Source: Imperialibacter sp. EC-SDR9 (GTDB taxonomy: Bacteria; Bacteroidota; Bacteroidia; Cytophagales; Cyclobacteriaceae). From it: DNA of 64,000 nucleotides. The notes beneath the pieces are model-generated. The model was not told the origin of the DNA and did not search any database. It worked only from the letters and a program-made list of their open reading frames with translations. The DNA lies in contig NZ_LR701579.1 in NCBI RefSeq assembly GCF_902498805.1, forward strand, positions 124,001 to 188,000, in the 5' to 3' direction. The position numbers and the translations under genes are program-made. This document shows, in pieces, positions 40,425-51,804 of this stretch; the stretch's first letter is position 1; the number at the start of each line of letters is the position of its first letter.

Positions 40425-40817
40425 ATGGCTCAGAAGAGAAAAGACAAGGCGAAAAAGCGTGTTGTAGCTGTTGAAGCAGTTGGGCAAGCACATATAAGGG
40501 CTTCATTCAACAACATCATCATTGCGATGACCAATAATAACGGACAAGTTATTTCTTGGGCTTCAGCAGGTAAGATGGGCTTCAGGGGTTCGAAGAAGAA
40601 CACTCCATACGCAGCACAAGTAGCAGCACAAGACTGTGCAGCTAAGGCATATGATCAAGGACTCCGCAAGGTGGAGGTATTTGTGAAAGGCCCTGGATCA
40701 GGCAGAGAGTCTGCTATCAGGACTATTCAAAATGCTGGCATCGAAGTCACTGTGATTAAAGATGTGACCCCGCTTCCTCACAACGGATGTCGCCCGCCTA
40801 AAAGACGTAGAGTTTAA
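40425..40817 (+). CDS. rpsK: 30S ribosomal protein S11
   Basis: 130 residues: [40 protein letters not shown] (landmark [19 protein letters not shown]) and the end [18 protein letters not shown]. Part of the 30S platform. Confidence 0.98.
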   Translation: MAQKRKDKAKKRVVAVEAVGQAHIRASFNNIIIAMTNNNGQVISWASAGKMGFRGSKKNTPYAAQVAAQDCAAKAYDQGLRKVEVFVKGPGSGRESAIRTIQNAGIEVTVIKDVTPLPHNGCRPPKRRRV

Positions 40818-40836
40818 TTAAAGACTGTAGAAAGAA

Positions 40837-41442
40837 ATGGCAAGATATACTGGTCCAAAAACCAAGATTTCGAGAAAATTTGGAGAGCCCGTTTTGGGTG
40901 GTGGCAAAGCCCTTCAGAAGAAGGCTTATCCTCCAGGACAGCACGGCAGAAGCCGTCGTCGTAAGCAGTCAGAATATGCTATCCAGCTGTTGGAGAAGCA
41001 GAAGGCTAAGTACCTCTACGGATTGTTGGAGAGACAATTTGCTAAGACATTCAATACTGCTCAACGCAAGGACGGCATCACTGGTGAGAACCTGTTGAAG
41101 CTTCTTGAAAGCAGACTGGACAACACTGTTTACCGTTTAGGTATTGCCCCAACAAGAAGAGGAGCACGTCAGTTAGTCCTTCACAAGCATATTACTGTAA
41201 ATGGTGAAGTAGTAAATATCCCAAGTTATTCTCTTTCAGCTGGAGATACTGTAGGCGTTCGTGAAAAATCTAAGTCGTTATTGGCTATCACGGAGAGTCT
41301 TGCAGCACGTTCTTCCAATAAATTTGGCTGGCTAGAGTGGGACGGTTCACAAATGACTGGTAAGTTTATTCAAGCTCCATCGAGAGATGAAGTTCCTGAA
41401 AACATCAAGGAGCAGCTTATCGTCGAATTGTATTCAAAATAA
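40837..41442 (+). CDS. rpsD: 30S ribosomal protein S4
   Basis: 201 residues. [18 protein letters not shown] opens it; the S4 domain is seen at [35 protein letters not shown] (landmark [10 protein letters not shown]). Primary 16S binder and fidelity factor. Confidence 0.98.
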   Translation: MARYTGPKTKISRKFGEPVLGGGKALQKKAYPPGQHGRSRRRKQSEYAIQLLEKQKAKYLYGLLERQFAKTFNTAQRKDGITGENLLKLLESRLDNTVYRLGIAPTRRGARQLVLHKHITVNGEVVNIPSYSLSAGDTVGVREKSKSLLAITESLAARSSNKFGWLEWDGSQMTGKFIQAPSRDEVPENIKEQLIVELYSK

Positions 41443-41470
41443 TTTTATCAATTAAACACTTTCTATTGCT

Positions 41471-42463
41471 ATGTCAATACTAGCATTTCAAATGCCCGAG
41501 AAAGTGGTTATGGAAAAGGCCGATGATTTTCATGGGCTTTTCACCTTTAAACCGCTCGAGAAAGGATACGGAGTTACCATTGGTAACGCACTGAGAAGAA
41601 TACTTCTTTCCTCTCTTGAAGGCTATGCAATTACAGCAATAAAAATACCAGGAGTTTTGCATGAATTCTCTACAATTGAGGGAGTTATGGAAGACGTAAC
41701 AGAGATCATTCTGAACCTCAAAATGGTTAGGTTCAAGAAGATTGCTGACATGGTAGACAATAAAGTTACTGTCTCTATATCGAAGCAAGCTAAGTTTACA
41801 GCTGGCGACATCGGCAAGTTCACTTCTTCATTCGAAGTATTGAACCCTGAGTTGGTTATCTGTAACCTTGATCAGAGTGCACAATTCGAGATAGAAGTTA
41901 CAATCGAAAAGGGTAGAGGCTATGTAGCCGCTGATGAGAACAAGCCATCAGGCGATCAGGTTTTCGGGTATATTCCGATTGACTCTGTTTTTACTCCTAT
42001 TAAGAACGTAAAATATAGCGTAGAGAATACCAGGGTTGAGCAAAAGACTGACTACGAGCAGTTGATTCTTGATATCGAAACTGACGGTTCTATTCACCCT
42101 GAAGCAGCTCTTAAGGGAGCAGCAAATATACTTATCCAACATTTCATGTTGTTTTCTGATCAGAGCATGGTGCTTGAAGCAGCCGATGCTAAGGAGCCAG
42201 ATGCTGTTGATGAGGAGCTACTTCATATGCGCAAGCTTTTGAAGACGGCGCTGAACGACCTGGATCTTTCTGTTAGAGCTTACAACTGCCTGAAGGCGGC
42301 TGATGTTAAATCATTGGGCGATCTGGTGAGACTTGAAATTTCTGACATGATGAAATTCAGAAACTTCGGTAAGAAGTCGCTTGCTGAGTTGGAACAACTT
42401 GTACAGGAGAAAGGGCTTACTTTCGGTATGGACCTGGGTAAGTACAAATTAGAGGAGGATTAA
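41471..42463 (+). CDS. rpoA: DNA-directed RNA polymerase alpha subunit
   Basis: 330 residues. The N-terminal assembly domain has [34 protein letters not shown] (landmark [14 protein letters not shown]), and the C-terminal DNA- and activator-binding domain has [23 protein letters not shown] and [13 protein letters not shown]. It is the subunit that an AraC-type activator such as the one at 54973 would be expected to touch. Confidence 0.98.
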   Translation: MSILAFQMPEKVVMEKADDFHGLFTFKPLEKGYGVTIGNALRRILLSSLEGYAITAIKIPGVLHEFSTIEGVMEDVTEIILNLKMVRFKKIADMVDNKVTVSISKQAKFTAGDIGKFTSSFEVLNPELVICNLDQSAQFEIEVTIEKGRGYVAADENKPSGDQVFGYIPIDSVFTPIKNVKYSVENTRVEQKTDYEQLILDIETDGSIHPEAALKGAANILIQHFMLFSDQSMVLEAADAKEPDAVDEELLHMRKLLKTALNDLDLSVRAYNCLKAADVKSLGDLVRLEISDMMKFRNFGKKSLAELEQLVQEKGLTFGMDLGKYKLEED

Positions 42464-42469
42464 TTTATC

Positions 42470-43063
42470 ATGAGACACGGTAAAAAAATAAATCACTTAG
42501 GCAGGACAGCAAGCCACAGAAAGGCGCTCCTTTCTAACATGGCGTCTTCGCTGATTCTTCATAAGCGTATAACAACTACTGTAGCTAAGGCCAAGGCACT
42601 TAGAAAGTATGTTGAGCCATTGATCACCAAGACAAAAGACGATTCTACTCACAACAGAAGAATTGTTTTCTCTTATCTTCAAAACAAGTATTCTGTACAG
42701 GAGCTGTTTGGCCCTGTGGCTGAAAAAACTGCGAGTCGCCCAGGTGGCTACACAAGGATTATCCGTTTGGGTAGCAGACTTGGTGACAACGCAGAAATCT
42801 GTATGATGGAGCTTGTTGACTTCAATGAATTGCTGATTGGAGAAGCTACTGCGAAGCCTAAGGCTAAGAGAACCCGTCGTAGCAAGGCTGCTGCTGGTGC
42901 TGACGAAGCTAAAGCGTCTGCTACAGATGCAGTAGTTGTGGAAGAAGCTCCGGTAGCCGAAGCGGCTGTTGAAGAAGTTGCTGCTGAAACTACTGAAGAA
43001 GCACCTGAAGAAGGTACTGATGAGGCCAGCGCTGACGACTCAGCCGAAGAAGAGAAGAAATAA
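42470..43063 (+). CDS. rplQ: 50S ribosomal protein L17 with acidic C-terminal extension
   Basis: 197 residues. The first about 120 residues are ordinary L17 ([29 protein letters not shown], landmark [13 protein letters not shown]). The rest is an Ala/Glu-rich tail (about 128-197) with net negative charge, seen in other Bacteroidota L17 proteins. It is the last gene of the super-cluster, before a strong terminator. Confidence 0.97.
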   Translation: MRHGKKINHLGRTASHRKALLSNMASSLILHKRITTTVAKAKALRKYVEPLITKTKDDSTHNRRIVFSYLQNKYSVQELFGPVAEKTASRPGGYTRIIRLGSRLGDNAEICMMELVDFNELLIGEATAKPKAKRTRRSKAAAGADEAKASATDAVVVEEAPVAEAAVEEVAAETTEEAPEEGTDEASADDSAEEEKK

Positions 43064-43087
43064 TTAGAAAATAGAATATTTCAATTG

Positions 43088-43116
43088 AAAGGGTTGGCTT
43101 TTGTCAACCCTTTTTT
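43088..43116 (+). terminator. Intrinsic terminator of the ribosomal super-operon
   Basis: AAAGGGTTG/CAACCCTTT, 8-nt loop, followed by T6, 24 bp after the rplQ stop. Confidence 0.92.
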
Positions 43117-43149
43117 GTTTTGAAGCGGTGGGTCTTAGAAAATTCTTTC

Positions 43150-43157
43150 TATTTTTG
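43150..43157 (+). promoter_or_regulatory. Probable promoter box of carA
   Basis: TATTTTTG matches the -7 pattern, but no TTG lies at the right distance. A 9-bp hairpin TTTGAAAGC/GCTTTCAAA (43199-43222) sits in the leader about 40 bp before the carA ATG. Confidence 0.42.
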
Positions 43158-43262
43158 TGCCTGCTTATTCGCCTCTAATGTCAAGCTGGCTAATTAGTTT
43201 TGAAAGCTGGTAGGCTTTCAAATAAATCACATTAGTTATACAAAGGTAAACGCTGCATACAC

Positions 43263-45648
<2,386 letters not shown>

Positions 45649-45664
45649 TTAAGATCATTTTGTG

Positions 45665-45708
45665 AAATCCCGGCTGTCGTGCGCTTCGCATGTTGCCGGG
45701 ATTTTTTT
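45665..45708 (+). terminator. Intrinsic terminator of carA-eno
   Basis: The 10-bp stem AAATCCCGGC/GCCGGGATTT with a 20-nt loop containing an inner hairpin (GTGCG/CGCAT) is followed by a T run. It starts 17 bp after the eno stop. Confidence 0.9.
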
Positions 45709-45737
45709 ATTTTTGGGAAATAGACTACATTTCCAGT

Positions 45738-46043
45738 ATGATTTCGAGGTTTTTCAAGAATCTGCCCCCCTACACGAGGAACTTCTATTTCCTCTTTACC
45801 TTCTTTTTCCTTATCTGGATGCTTTTCCTGGACTCCAACGATGTTTTTACGCAACTGCGCCTAAGCCGGAAGTTGAGTGATCTGGAGGCTCAGAAGGAGT
45901 ATTATCTGGAGAAAATTGAAGAGGTACGGCAAGACCGGCACGAGCTGCTAAGCGATAGTGACCTGCTTGAGAAGTTTGCCAGAGAGCGCTACATGATGAA
46001 AAAGCCCACGGAGGACTTATACATCATAGTGGCAGAAGAGTAG
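45738..46043 (+). CDS. Septum formation initiator family protein (DivIC/FtsB-like)
   Basis: 101 residues: a basic N-terminus, one transmembrane helix (about 15-33, FYFLFTFFFLIWMLFL) and a coiled coil (about 40-75) ending in ARERYMMKKPTEDLYII, the FtsB/DivIC pattern. It should bridge cell-division proteins in the periplasm. The frame extends back to 45690 through the eno terminator, so the ATG at 45738 is preferred. Position after eno is common for ftsB in many bacteria. Confidence 0.9.
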   Translation: MISRFFKNLPPYTRNFYFLFTFFFLIWMLFLDSNDVFTQLRLSRKLSDLEAQKEYYLEKIEEVRQDRHELLSDSDLLEKFARERYMMKKPTEDLYIIVAEE

Positions 46044-46079
46044 ACAGGTGTTATTACGAAATACAACGTTGTTTACCGT

Positions 46080-46607
46080 ATGAAATCATTAGTTGCAGCT
46101 TTCATCCTATTTTTCATTTCGTTTTCATCGTTTGCGCAGAAAGACTACGATCAGGAGAACAGTAGTTTTTTTGACAGGGTGTACCTTGGAGGCAACTTTG
46201 GAGCTCAGTTTGGCTCTGTAACGTTTGTCGATCTTTCTCCGCTGGCAGGCTATATGATTACGCCAAAGCTTTCGGCTGGCGTTGGTGTTACTTATCAATA
46301 TCTCAAGTACAAGAGCTATGATGATTCCTTTTCAACCTATGGCTGGCGCACCTTCGTAAGGAGGAATATCGGGAGACAATTTTTCGTCCACGGAGAATTT
46401 GAAAATCTCAGCATCGAGTTCTTTAATTCAGGCACCGAAACAAGAAGGGAATGGGTGCCTGGTTTGTTTGCAGGTGGTGGGCTTTTTCAACCAATAGGTA
46501 GAAGTGGCGGCGGCTTTATGATAAGTGCTCTATACAATCTGCTATACGACGACATTCGATCTCCCTATAACAGCCCTATAGTGTTAAGGGTAGGCTTTAC
46601 CTTCTAA
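46080..46607 (+). CDS. Outer membrane beta-barrel protein (unknown function)
   Basis: 175 residues with a signal peptide (MKSLVAAFILFFISFSSFAQ). The mature part alternates hydrophobic and polar residues in strands such as GGNFGAQFGSVTFVDLSPLAGY, with an aromatic C-terminal end (VLRVGFTF), typical of small outer membrane barrels. No specific function is recognised. Its stop codon overlaps the stop of the convergent gene by bases in CTAA. Confidence 0.72.
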   Translation: MKSLVAAFILFFISFSSFAQKDYDQENSSFFDRVYLGGNFGAQFGSVTFVDLSPLAGYMITPKLSAGVGVTYQYLKYKSYDDSFSTYGWRTFVRRNIGRQFFVHGEFENLSIEFFNSGTETRREWVPGLFAGGGLFQPIGRSGGGFMISALYNLLYDDIRSPYNSPIVLRVGFTF

Positions 46608-47671
46608 AAAGCCACACCAAGTTTATCGCCCAGCTCTCTTAAATCTTTCTCTACTGGAGGCAGAAGAGGAATACCACTTTCCATTCTTTCCTTTTCCATT
46701 TCTCTTTCCGGGTCGCCGGGTATCAACACTTTTTCCTGACCTTTTACCGTTTCCGCCTTTCTGAACGTGCTGATCCAGTTGTCCATGTGCTCCTTAAACT
46801 CGTCAGCCGGACGGAAAGCGTCCACCCGCATGGCGCCAAAGAAGTGCCCGATACCTTCGCCCACAGGATCGGCAGGAGGGGAGAGGAAGGCCACAAACGG
46901 AGGCACCCAGGGGCCGTAGTTGGCACCTGACAGCACAGCCGAGAATATATCGACGATGGCACCCAGCGAGTAGCCCTTGTGCGAACCGTGTTCCCTGTCG
47001 CCCCCGAGTGGAAGCAGCGCACCGCCGTCTTTCACACCATTGGCGTTAGTGGTGGGGGTTCCGTCTTTTTCCTGCACCCAGCCGAGAGGGGCCTCAAGGT
47101 TCTTTCTTTGCAGAATTTCCAGCTTGCCGTTGGCAGCGGTGGTAGTGGCCATGTCGGCAACAAATGGCGGTTGCGTTTTGGCGGGAATGGCCACCGAAAT
47201 TGGGTTGGTGCCCAGCAGCCTGGTAGTGCTAAATGTTGGAGCAACCAGCGGGCTGGCATTGGTCATTGAAATGCCAATCATGTCTTTTTCCAGTGCCATC
47301 ATGCTATGATAGCCGGCAATGCCAAAATGGTTGGATCCTTTCACCGAAACCCAGCCGGTGCCGACTTTCTCTGCTTTTTCAATAGCCACTTTCATGGCAT
47401 AGGGTGCCACTACCAAACCCAGGCCGCCGTCACCGTCCACAACTGCTGTTGAAGGTGTTTCGTGCACAATCCTGATGTTTGGTTTGGCATTGACTCTTTT
47501 CGCTTCCCAGAGCCTCACATAGCCTGAAAGACGGGCTACGCCATGGGAGTCAACTCCTCTGAGGTCGGCACTGAGGAGTACTTTGGCGCCGAGGGTGGCG
47601 TCTTTCTTAGAATGCCCGATGGCAAGAAGTATGTTTTCTGTGAAGGAAAGTAAATGCTGATATGTAAACAT
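46604..47671 (-). CDS. Ldh family oxidoreductase (malate/L-lactate dehydrogenase type)
   Basis: 355 residues from MFTYQHLLSF; the frame extends back to 47722 without support. It is of the NAD(P)-dependent YbiC/YiaK-type family, which reduces 2-oxoacids. Landmarks are ADLRGVDSHGVARLSGYV, VSVKGSNHFGIAGYH (landmark GSNHFGIAGY), GTNPISVAIP and GGDREHGSHKGYSLG. The substrate cannot be inferred. It stands alone, convergent with the barrel gene. Confidence 0.88.
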   Translation of the reverse strand: MFTYQHLLSFTENILLAIGHSKKDATLGAKVLLSADLRGVDSHGVARLSGYVRLWEAKRVNAKPNIRIVHETPSTAVVDGDGGLGLVVAPYAMKVAIEKAEKVGTGWVSVKGSNHFGIAGYHSMMALEKDMIGISMTNASPLVAPTFSTTRLLGTNPISVAIPAKTQPPFVADMATTTAANGKLEILQRKNLEAPLGWVQEKDGTPTTNANGVKDGGALLPLGGDREHGSHKGYSLGAIVDIFSAVLSGANYGPWVPPFVAFLSPPADPVGEGIGHFFGAMRVDAFRPADEFKEHMDNWISTFRKAETVKGQEKVLIPGDPEREMEKERMESGIPLLPPVEKDLRELGDKLGVAF

Positions 47672-47760
47672 GAGGTCCGATTTCTGAGGGGTAAAAATAG
47701 AGATAGAAGAGGTGCTACCCAATCAGAAACAGAATATTTGACCAAGAAATTTCTAAGGGG

Positions 47761-48699
47761 TTAAACCTTCTTTTTGTAGAGCGAATGGATGGTCTTTAAG
47801 AGGACACCTTCTTTCAAAGCGTAGGCAGAAACCCGGATATTTTTGATGTCGAGCTTTTGATTGACAAAGTGAATAAGGATGCTCGCCACCACAATCATGT
47901 CCACCCGCATTTCAATCATACCAGGCACGCTCATTCTTTCTTGCCTGTTCAAAGCGATCATTTTCTCATAAATACCCTCGAATGCGTCCAACGTAAAGGG
48001 AAATTCGGTGCCAAGTGGATTCTTTTCGATTTTATTATCGAGCATATAAATATCGCTCAATGTATCGAAGGTGCCCGATGAGCCCACCAGCGTTTGTGGT
48101 TTGTAGACCTTACACGCCTCGAAGAGTGGCTCCAGATTCATGGCCAGATAGCTTTGCAGATTGATGACTTCTTCTGGTAAAATGGGGTCGTGGCTGTGAA
48201 ACTGGTCGATGAGGCGCTGCCCACCTATTTCGAAGCTCCTCTTCCAGAAGATTTCCGATTGGTTGCCGATAATGAACTCAATGCTGCCACCACCGATGTC
48301 CATGATGAGCACAGGCTCATCTGTCATAGGAATAGCCTTTTTGACACCGTAGTAGATCGTTTCGGCCTCTTCGTCCCCGGAGATAATCCTGACTTCGATG
48401 CCCAATTCACGCTGAACCCTTTCAGCAAACTCCACACCGTTCTTTGCGTTTCGGATGGCGCTGGTGGCTGTGGCAAAAACCTCATCCACTTTTTCAGCCT
48501 TTAGCACTTCGTGGAACCTCTGCAGCGCTTTCAAGGCTCTTTGTGTAGCTTCCTCAGTGATCAGACCATGTGAAATGCCACCTTCGCCAATTCTTACCAG
48601 CAGCTTCTCTTTAAAAAGGATGGTGAAATCATGATCTCTCACTTCCGCAACGAGCAGGTGAAAGGTATTCGTACCCATGTCAATGATTCCGACTTTCAT
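47761..48699 (-). CDS. Ppx/GppA family phosphatase (exopolyphosphatase-like)
   Basis: 312 residues. N-terminal ASKHA fold: IDMGTNTFHLLVAE (phosphate 1), ATATSAIRNAKNG, MDIGGGSIEFIIGN (phosphate 2) and LVGSSGTFDT. It is the short, two-domain form without HD-like C-terminal domains. It should hydrolyse polyphosphate or pppGpp; which cannot be said. Same strand as the Ldh-type gene, 89 bp upstream. Confidence 0.9.
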   Translation of the reverse strand: MKVGIIDMGTNTFHLLVAEVRDHDFTILFKEKLLVRIGEGGISHGLITEEATQRALKALQRFHEVLKAEKVDEVFATATSAIRNAKNGVEFAERVQRELGIEVRIISGDEEAETIYYGVKKAIPMTDEPVLIMDIGGGSIEFIIGNQSEIFWKRSFEIGGQRLIDQFHSHDPILPEEVINLQSYLAMNLEPLFEACKVYKPQTLVGSSGTFDTLSDIYMLDNKIEKNPLGTEFPFTLDAFEGIYEKMIALNRQERMSVPGMIEMRVDMIVVASILIHFVNQKLDIKNIRVSAYALKEGVLLKTIHSLYKKKV

Positions 48700-48831
48700 G
48701 ATTTAGTCCCTCGGCTGTGCTAAAAATTGGCGCAAGATAACACTTTATCATACCACTAAGCATATACCGTCAAAATTTAACCGCCGAGGTATATACCGTT
48801 CGTTTGAGTTCGTTTTTAGCGTATTCCACAA

Positions 48832-48839
48832 TATATTTG
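48832..48839 (+). promoter_or_regulatory. Probable promoter box of the carboxyltransferase gene
   Basis: TATATTTG lies 18 bp before the ATG at 48858. Two direct copies of ATATACCGT (48762-48770 and 48791-48799) are upstream, 29 bp apart, and may be regulator sites. No TTG at the usual distance. Confidence 0.4.
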
Positions 48840-48857
48840 GCAATTAACCCCGATATA

Positions 48858-50435
48858 ATGGAACAGCGGCCGCCCAAAAATCATTTAGCTACCACCAGCG
48901 AAAAATTTGACAAACTTCAGAAGTTGAACGAGCAGGCCTTGCTGGGCGGGGGTGAAGGCAGGATAGCCAGGCAGCATGAAAAGGGAAAGCTGACTGCCCG
49001 GGAAAGAATTGAGCTGCTGGTGGACGAAGGAACTTTTGAAGAGATCGGCAAGCTGGTGGTGCACCGATCTTCAGATTTTGGGCTTGATAAAGAGAAATAC
49101 CTCGGTGACGGGGTTGTCACTGGGTATGGCAATGTAAATGGCAGGCTGGTGTACGTATTCAGCCAGGACTTCACAGTGTTTGGCGGTTCCCTTTCTGAAA
49201 CGTTTGCTGAGAAAATCGTAAAGATCATGGACCTGGCTATGAAAAACGGAGCACCGGTCATTGGTCTGAACGACTCAGGCGGCGCCAGGATACAGGAAGG
49301 GGTGGTGTCGCTCGCAGGTTATGCGGATATTTTCTACCGAAACACAAGGGCTTCTGGCGTGGTACCACAGATTTCGGCCATCATGGGCCCCTGTGCTGGC
49401 GGTGCGGTGTATTCGCCTGCCATCACCGACTTCATTTTGATGGTGGAGGACACGTCCTATATGTTCGTGACCGGCCCTAACGTGGTGAAGACGGTGACCC
49501 AGGAAGATGTGACGTCTGAAGAGCTTGGCGGCGCAAGCACCCATTCAACCAAAAGCGGCGTGACGCATTTCTCCTGTACCAACGAGGTAGAATGCATCAA
49601 CAATATCAAGCAGCTGCTGTCGTACATGCCTCAAAACTGTGAGGATGAGGCTCCGGCCGTGAGCTACCAGCCCTCCGATGAGAAGCGACCTGCCCTCGAT
49701 AAGGTGCTTCCCAACAACCCCAACCAGCCTTACGACATGCGTGAAGTGGTGGCCGAAATAGCCGACGAGGGCAGCTTTATGGAAGTGCATAAAAACTATG
49801 CGGAAAACATCATTGTTGGCTTTGCCAGAATTGGTGGCCGCAGCATTGGCGTTGTAGGCAACCAGCCTGCCTCGCTGGCTGGGGTACTTGACATCAACTC
49901 CTCGACAAAAGCAGCCAGGTTTGTTCGGTTTTGCGACAGCTTCAATATTCCCTTGCTGGTGCTGGTTGACGTTCCAGGATTTTTGCCAGGCACTGACCAG
50001 GAGTGGCATGGCATCATCAACCATGGAGCCAAGCTGCTGTATGCGTTTTCGGAGGCAACGGTGCCACGGGTAACGGTCATCACCCGGAAGGCTTACGGTG
50101 GCGCTTATGATGTGATGAACAGTAAGCACATTGGTGCCGATATGAACTTTGCCTGGCCGACGGCCGAAATAGCCGTGATGGGGGCAAAGGGAGCGGCGGA
50201 GATCATTTTTAAAGGTGAAATTGCCAAAGCATCGGATTCTGCTGCCAAACTCGACGAGAAAGTGGCGGAATACACCAACAGGTTTGCGAATCCTTACGAG
50301 GCTACAGCAAGAGGCTATATCGATGAAGTGATCATGCCGCACAACACCCGTGTGAAGGTCATGAAGGCCTTTGAGATGCTGAAGAACAAGGTAGACACAC
50401 TTCCAAGAAAGAAGCACGGCAATATTCCGCTTTAG
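48858..50435 (+). CDS. Acyl-CoA carboxylase beta subunit (propionyl-/methylcrotonyl-type carboxyltransferase)
   Basis: 525 residues from [10 protein letters not shown]. Both crotonase-like domains are seen: [59 protein letters not shown], and later [10 protein letters not shown]-like [28 protein letters not shown] and [12 protein letters not shown]. It moves the carboxyl group from biotin to an acyl-CoA, most likely propionyl-CoA. The carrier protein at 9180 and the ligase at 3296 are possible partners. An upstream start at 48804 is not supported. Confidence 0.9.
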   Translation: MEQRPPKNHLATTSEKFDKLQKLNEQALLGGGEGRIARQHEKGKLTARERIELLVDEGTFEEIGKLVVHRSSDFGLDKEKYLGDGVVTGYGNVNGRLVYVFSQDFTVFGGSLSETFAEKIVKIMDLAMKNGAPVIGLNDSGGARIQEGVVSLAGYADIFYRNTRASGVVPQISAIMGPCAGGAVYSPAITDFILMVEDTSYMFVTGPNVVKTVTQEDVTSEELGGASTHSTKSGVTHFSCTNEVECINNIKQLLSYMPQNCEDEAPAVSYQPSDEKRPALDKVLPNNPNQPYDMREVVAEIADEGSFMEVHKNYAENIIVGFARIGGRSIGVVGNQPASLAGVLDINSSTKAARFVRFCDSFNIPLLVLVDVPGFLPGTDQEWHGIINHGAKLLYAFSEATVPRVTVITRKAYGGAYDVMNSKHIGADMNFAWPTAEIAVMGAKGAAEIIFKGEIAKASDSAAKLDEKVAEYTNRFANPYEATARGYIDEVIMPHNTRVKVMKAFEMLKNKVDTLPRKKHGNIPL

Positions 50436-50491
50436 AATGCATAAATGGTCGCTGGATATAAATAACACAAACAAGAGATAAGCAATTGACA

Positions 50492-51562
50492 ATGGACAAG
50501 AAGAGCAGAGATTTTCTATTCAAATATTTAAATAATGCATCGCCCACAGGTTTCGAGTCGTCGGGTCAGCAGATATGGCTGGAATACATGAAGCCGTATA
50601 TCGACACCTACATCTCCGATACCTACGGAACTGTAGTAGGGGTGATTAACCCCGATGCACCTTATAAAGTGGTGATTGAGGCGCATGCCGATGAGATCTC
50701 CTGGTTTGTTAATTACATTACCGACGATGGTTATATTTACGTGAGAAGAAACGGTGGTTCCGATCATCAGATTGCGCCTTCCAAAAGAGTCAACATTCAT
50801 ACCGACAAAGGGATTGTAAAAGGGGTGTTTGGCTGGCCTGCGATCCACGTAAGAGACTCAGCGAAAGAAGAAAGCCCGACGCTGAAAAACATCTTTGTAG
50901 ACATTGGAGCTACTTCAAAAGACGAAGTGGAAAAGGTGGGTGTTCATGTAGGCAGCGTAATGACGTTCGAAGATGAGTTGATCGAGCTGGGTGAGCATTA
51001 CCTGTGTGGCAGAGCACTCGACAATAGAGTGGGCGGCTTTATGATTGCAGAAACAGCCAGGAGAATTGCTGAATCGAAAGTGAAGTTGCCGTTTGGCTTG
51101 TATGTTGTGAACTCTGTGCAGGAAGAGATTGGCCTGAGAGGCGCTGAAATGATTTCCAGGCGGATCAAGCCGGACGTGGCCATTATCACTGACGTGTGCC
51201 ACGACACGCATGCTCCCATGTACGACAAGAAACAACAGGGTGACCTGAAAGCGGGCAAGGGACCAGTGTTGACTTATGGGCCGGCCGTGCAGAACAACCT
51301 GCTGAAGATGGTGATTGATGTGGCAGATAAAAACAAGATTGCCTTCCAGCGGGCCTCAGCCAGCAGGGCGACAGGTACTGACACCGATGCATTTGCCTAC
51401 TCGGCAGAAGGTGTGGCGTCAGCGCTTATTTCTCTGCCACTTAAGTACATGCACACCACGGTAGAAACGGCTCACAAAGATGACGTGGAAAACGTGATCA
51501 AGCTGATGCACGATTTTCTTGTGCAGCTACCAGCCGGGCATGACTTCAGGTATATCAAGTAA
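50492..51562 (+). CDS. M42 family metallopeptidase (glutamyl aminopeptidase/endoglucanase family)
   Basis: 356 residues. Metal-binding elements HADEISWF (after IEA), LCGRALDNRVGG, the catalytic EE in VNSVQEEIGLRGAE and TDVCHDTHAP, plus ATGTDTDAFA and MHTTVETAHKDD, are the M42/TET aminopeptidase pattern. It releases N-terminal residues from peptides in the cytoplasm. A TTG two codons upstream is possible, but the ATG at 50492 is used. It ends right before the palindromic element at 51566-51800. Confidence 0.92.
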   Translation: MDKKSRDFLFKYLNNASPTGFESSGQQIWLEYMKPYIDTYISDTYGTVVGVINPDAPYKVVIEAHADEISWFVNYITDDGYIYVRRNGGSDHQIAPSKRVNIHTDKGIVKGVFGWPAIHVRDSAKEESPTLKNIFVDIGATSKDEVEKVGVHVGSVMTFEDELIELGEHYLCGRALDNRVGGFMIAETARRIAESKVKLPFGLYVVNSVQEEIGLRGAEMISRRIKPDVAIITDVCHDTHAPMYDKKQQGDLKAGKGPVLTYGPAVQNNLLKMVIDVADKNKIAFQRASASRATGTDTDAFAYSAEGVASALISLPLKYMHTTVETAHKDDVENVIKLMHDFLVQLPAGHDFRYIK

Positions 51563-51565
51563 TAG

Positions 51566-51800
51566 TTAAAGAGGTTGCTAACTGCGATTAGCAGAGAGTA
51601 ACCTCTTTAATCACCCTCGTTTGAAACGAGGGTGAGCGAGACATGCACTTGTAGTGCATAAAATCAGGAAGAAAAGAAGACCGTTGTTTGATTCGTTAGA
51701 AACGCAAATCCCGCCCGTCCTCGTTGCAAACGAGGACGATTGACGTGCTAACAATTAAAGAGGTTACTATATGCATGAGCGCAGATAGTAACCTCTTTAA
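51566..51800. repeat. Palindrome-bounded non-coding element (MITE/REP-like)
   Basis: Two end hairpins share the arms TTAAAGAGGTT/AACCTCTTTAA: 51566-51610 (11-bp stem with an inner GCTAA/TTAGC hairpin) and 51755-51800 (perfect 16-bp stem TTAAAGAGGTTACTAT). The first read forward resembles the second read backward, so they are inverted ends. Inside are three further hairpins: 51611-51635 (25-base near-perfect palindrome, TCACCCTCGTTT arm), 51643-51659 (ATGCACT/AGTGCAT) and 51716-51738 (CGTCCTCGTT/AACGAGGACG). No coding frame is convincing. It lies between two converging genes and may also end transcription. Confidence 0.7.
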
Positions 51801-51804
51801 TTTT

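Noticed and set aside
43199-43222. carA leader hairpin as a pyrimidine-sensing attenuator
   Set aside because: No T tract follows and no competing structure or leader peptide is visible; kept only as a hairpin note.
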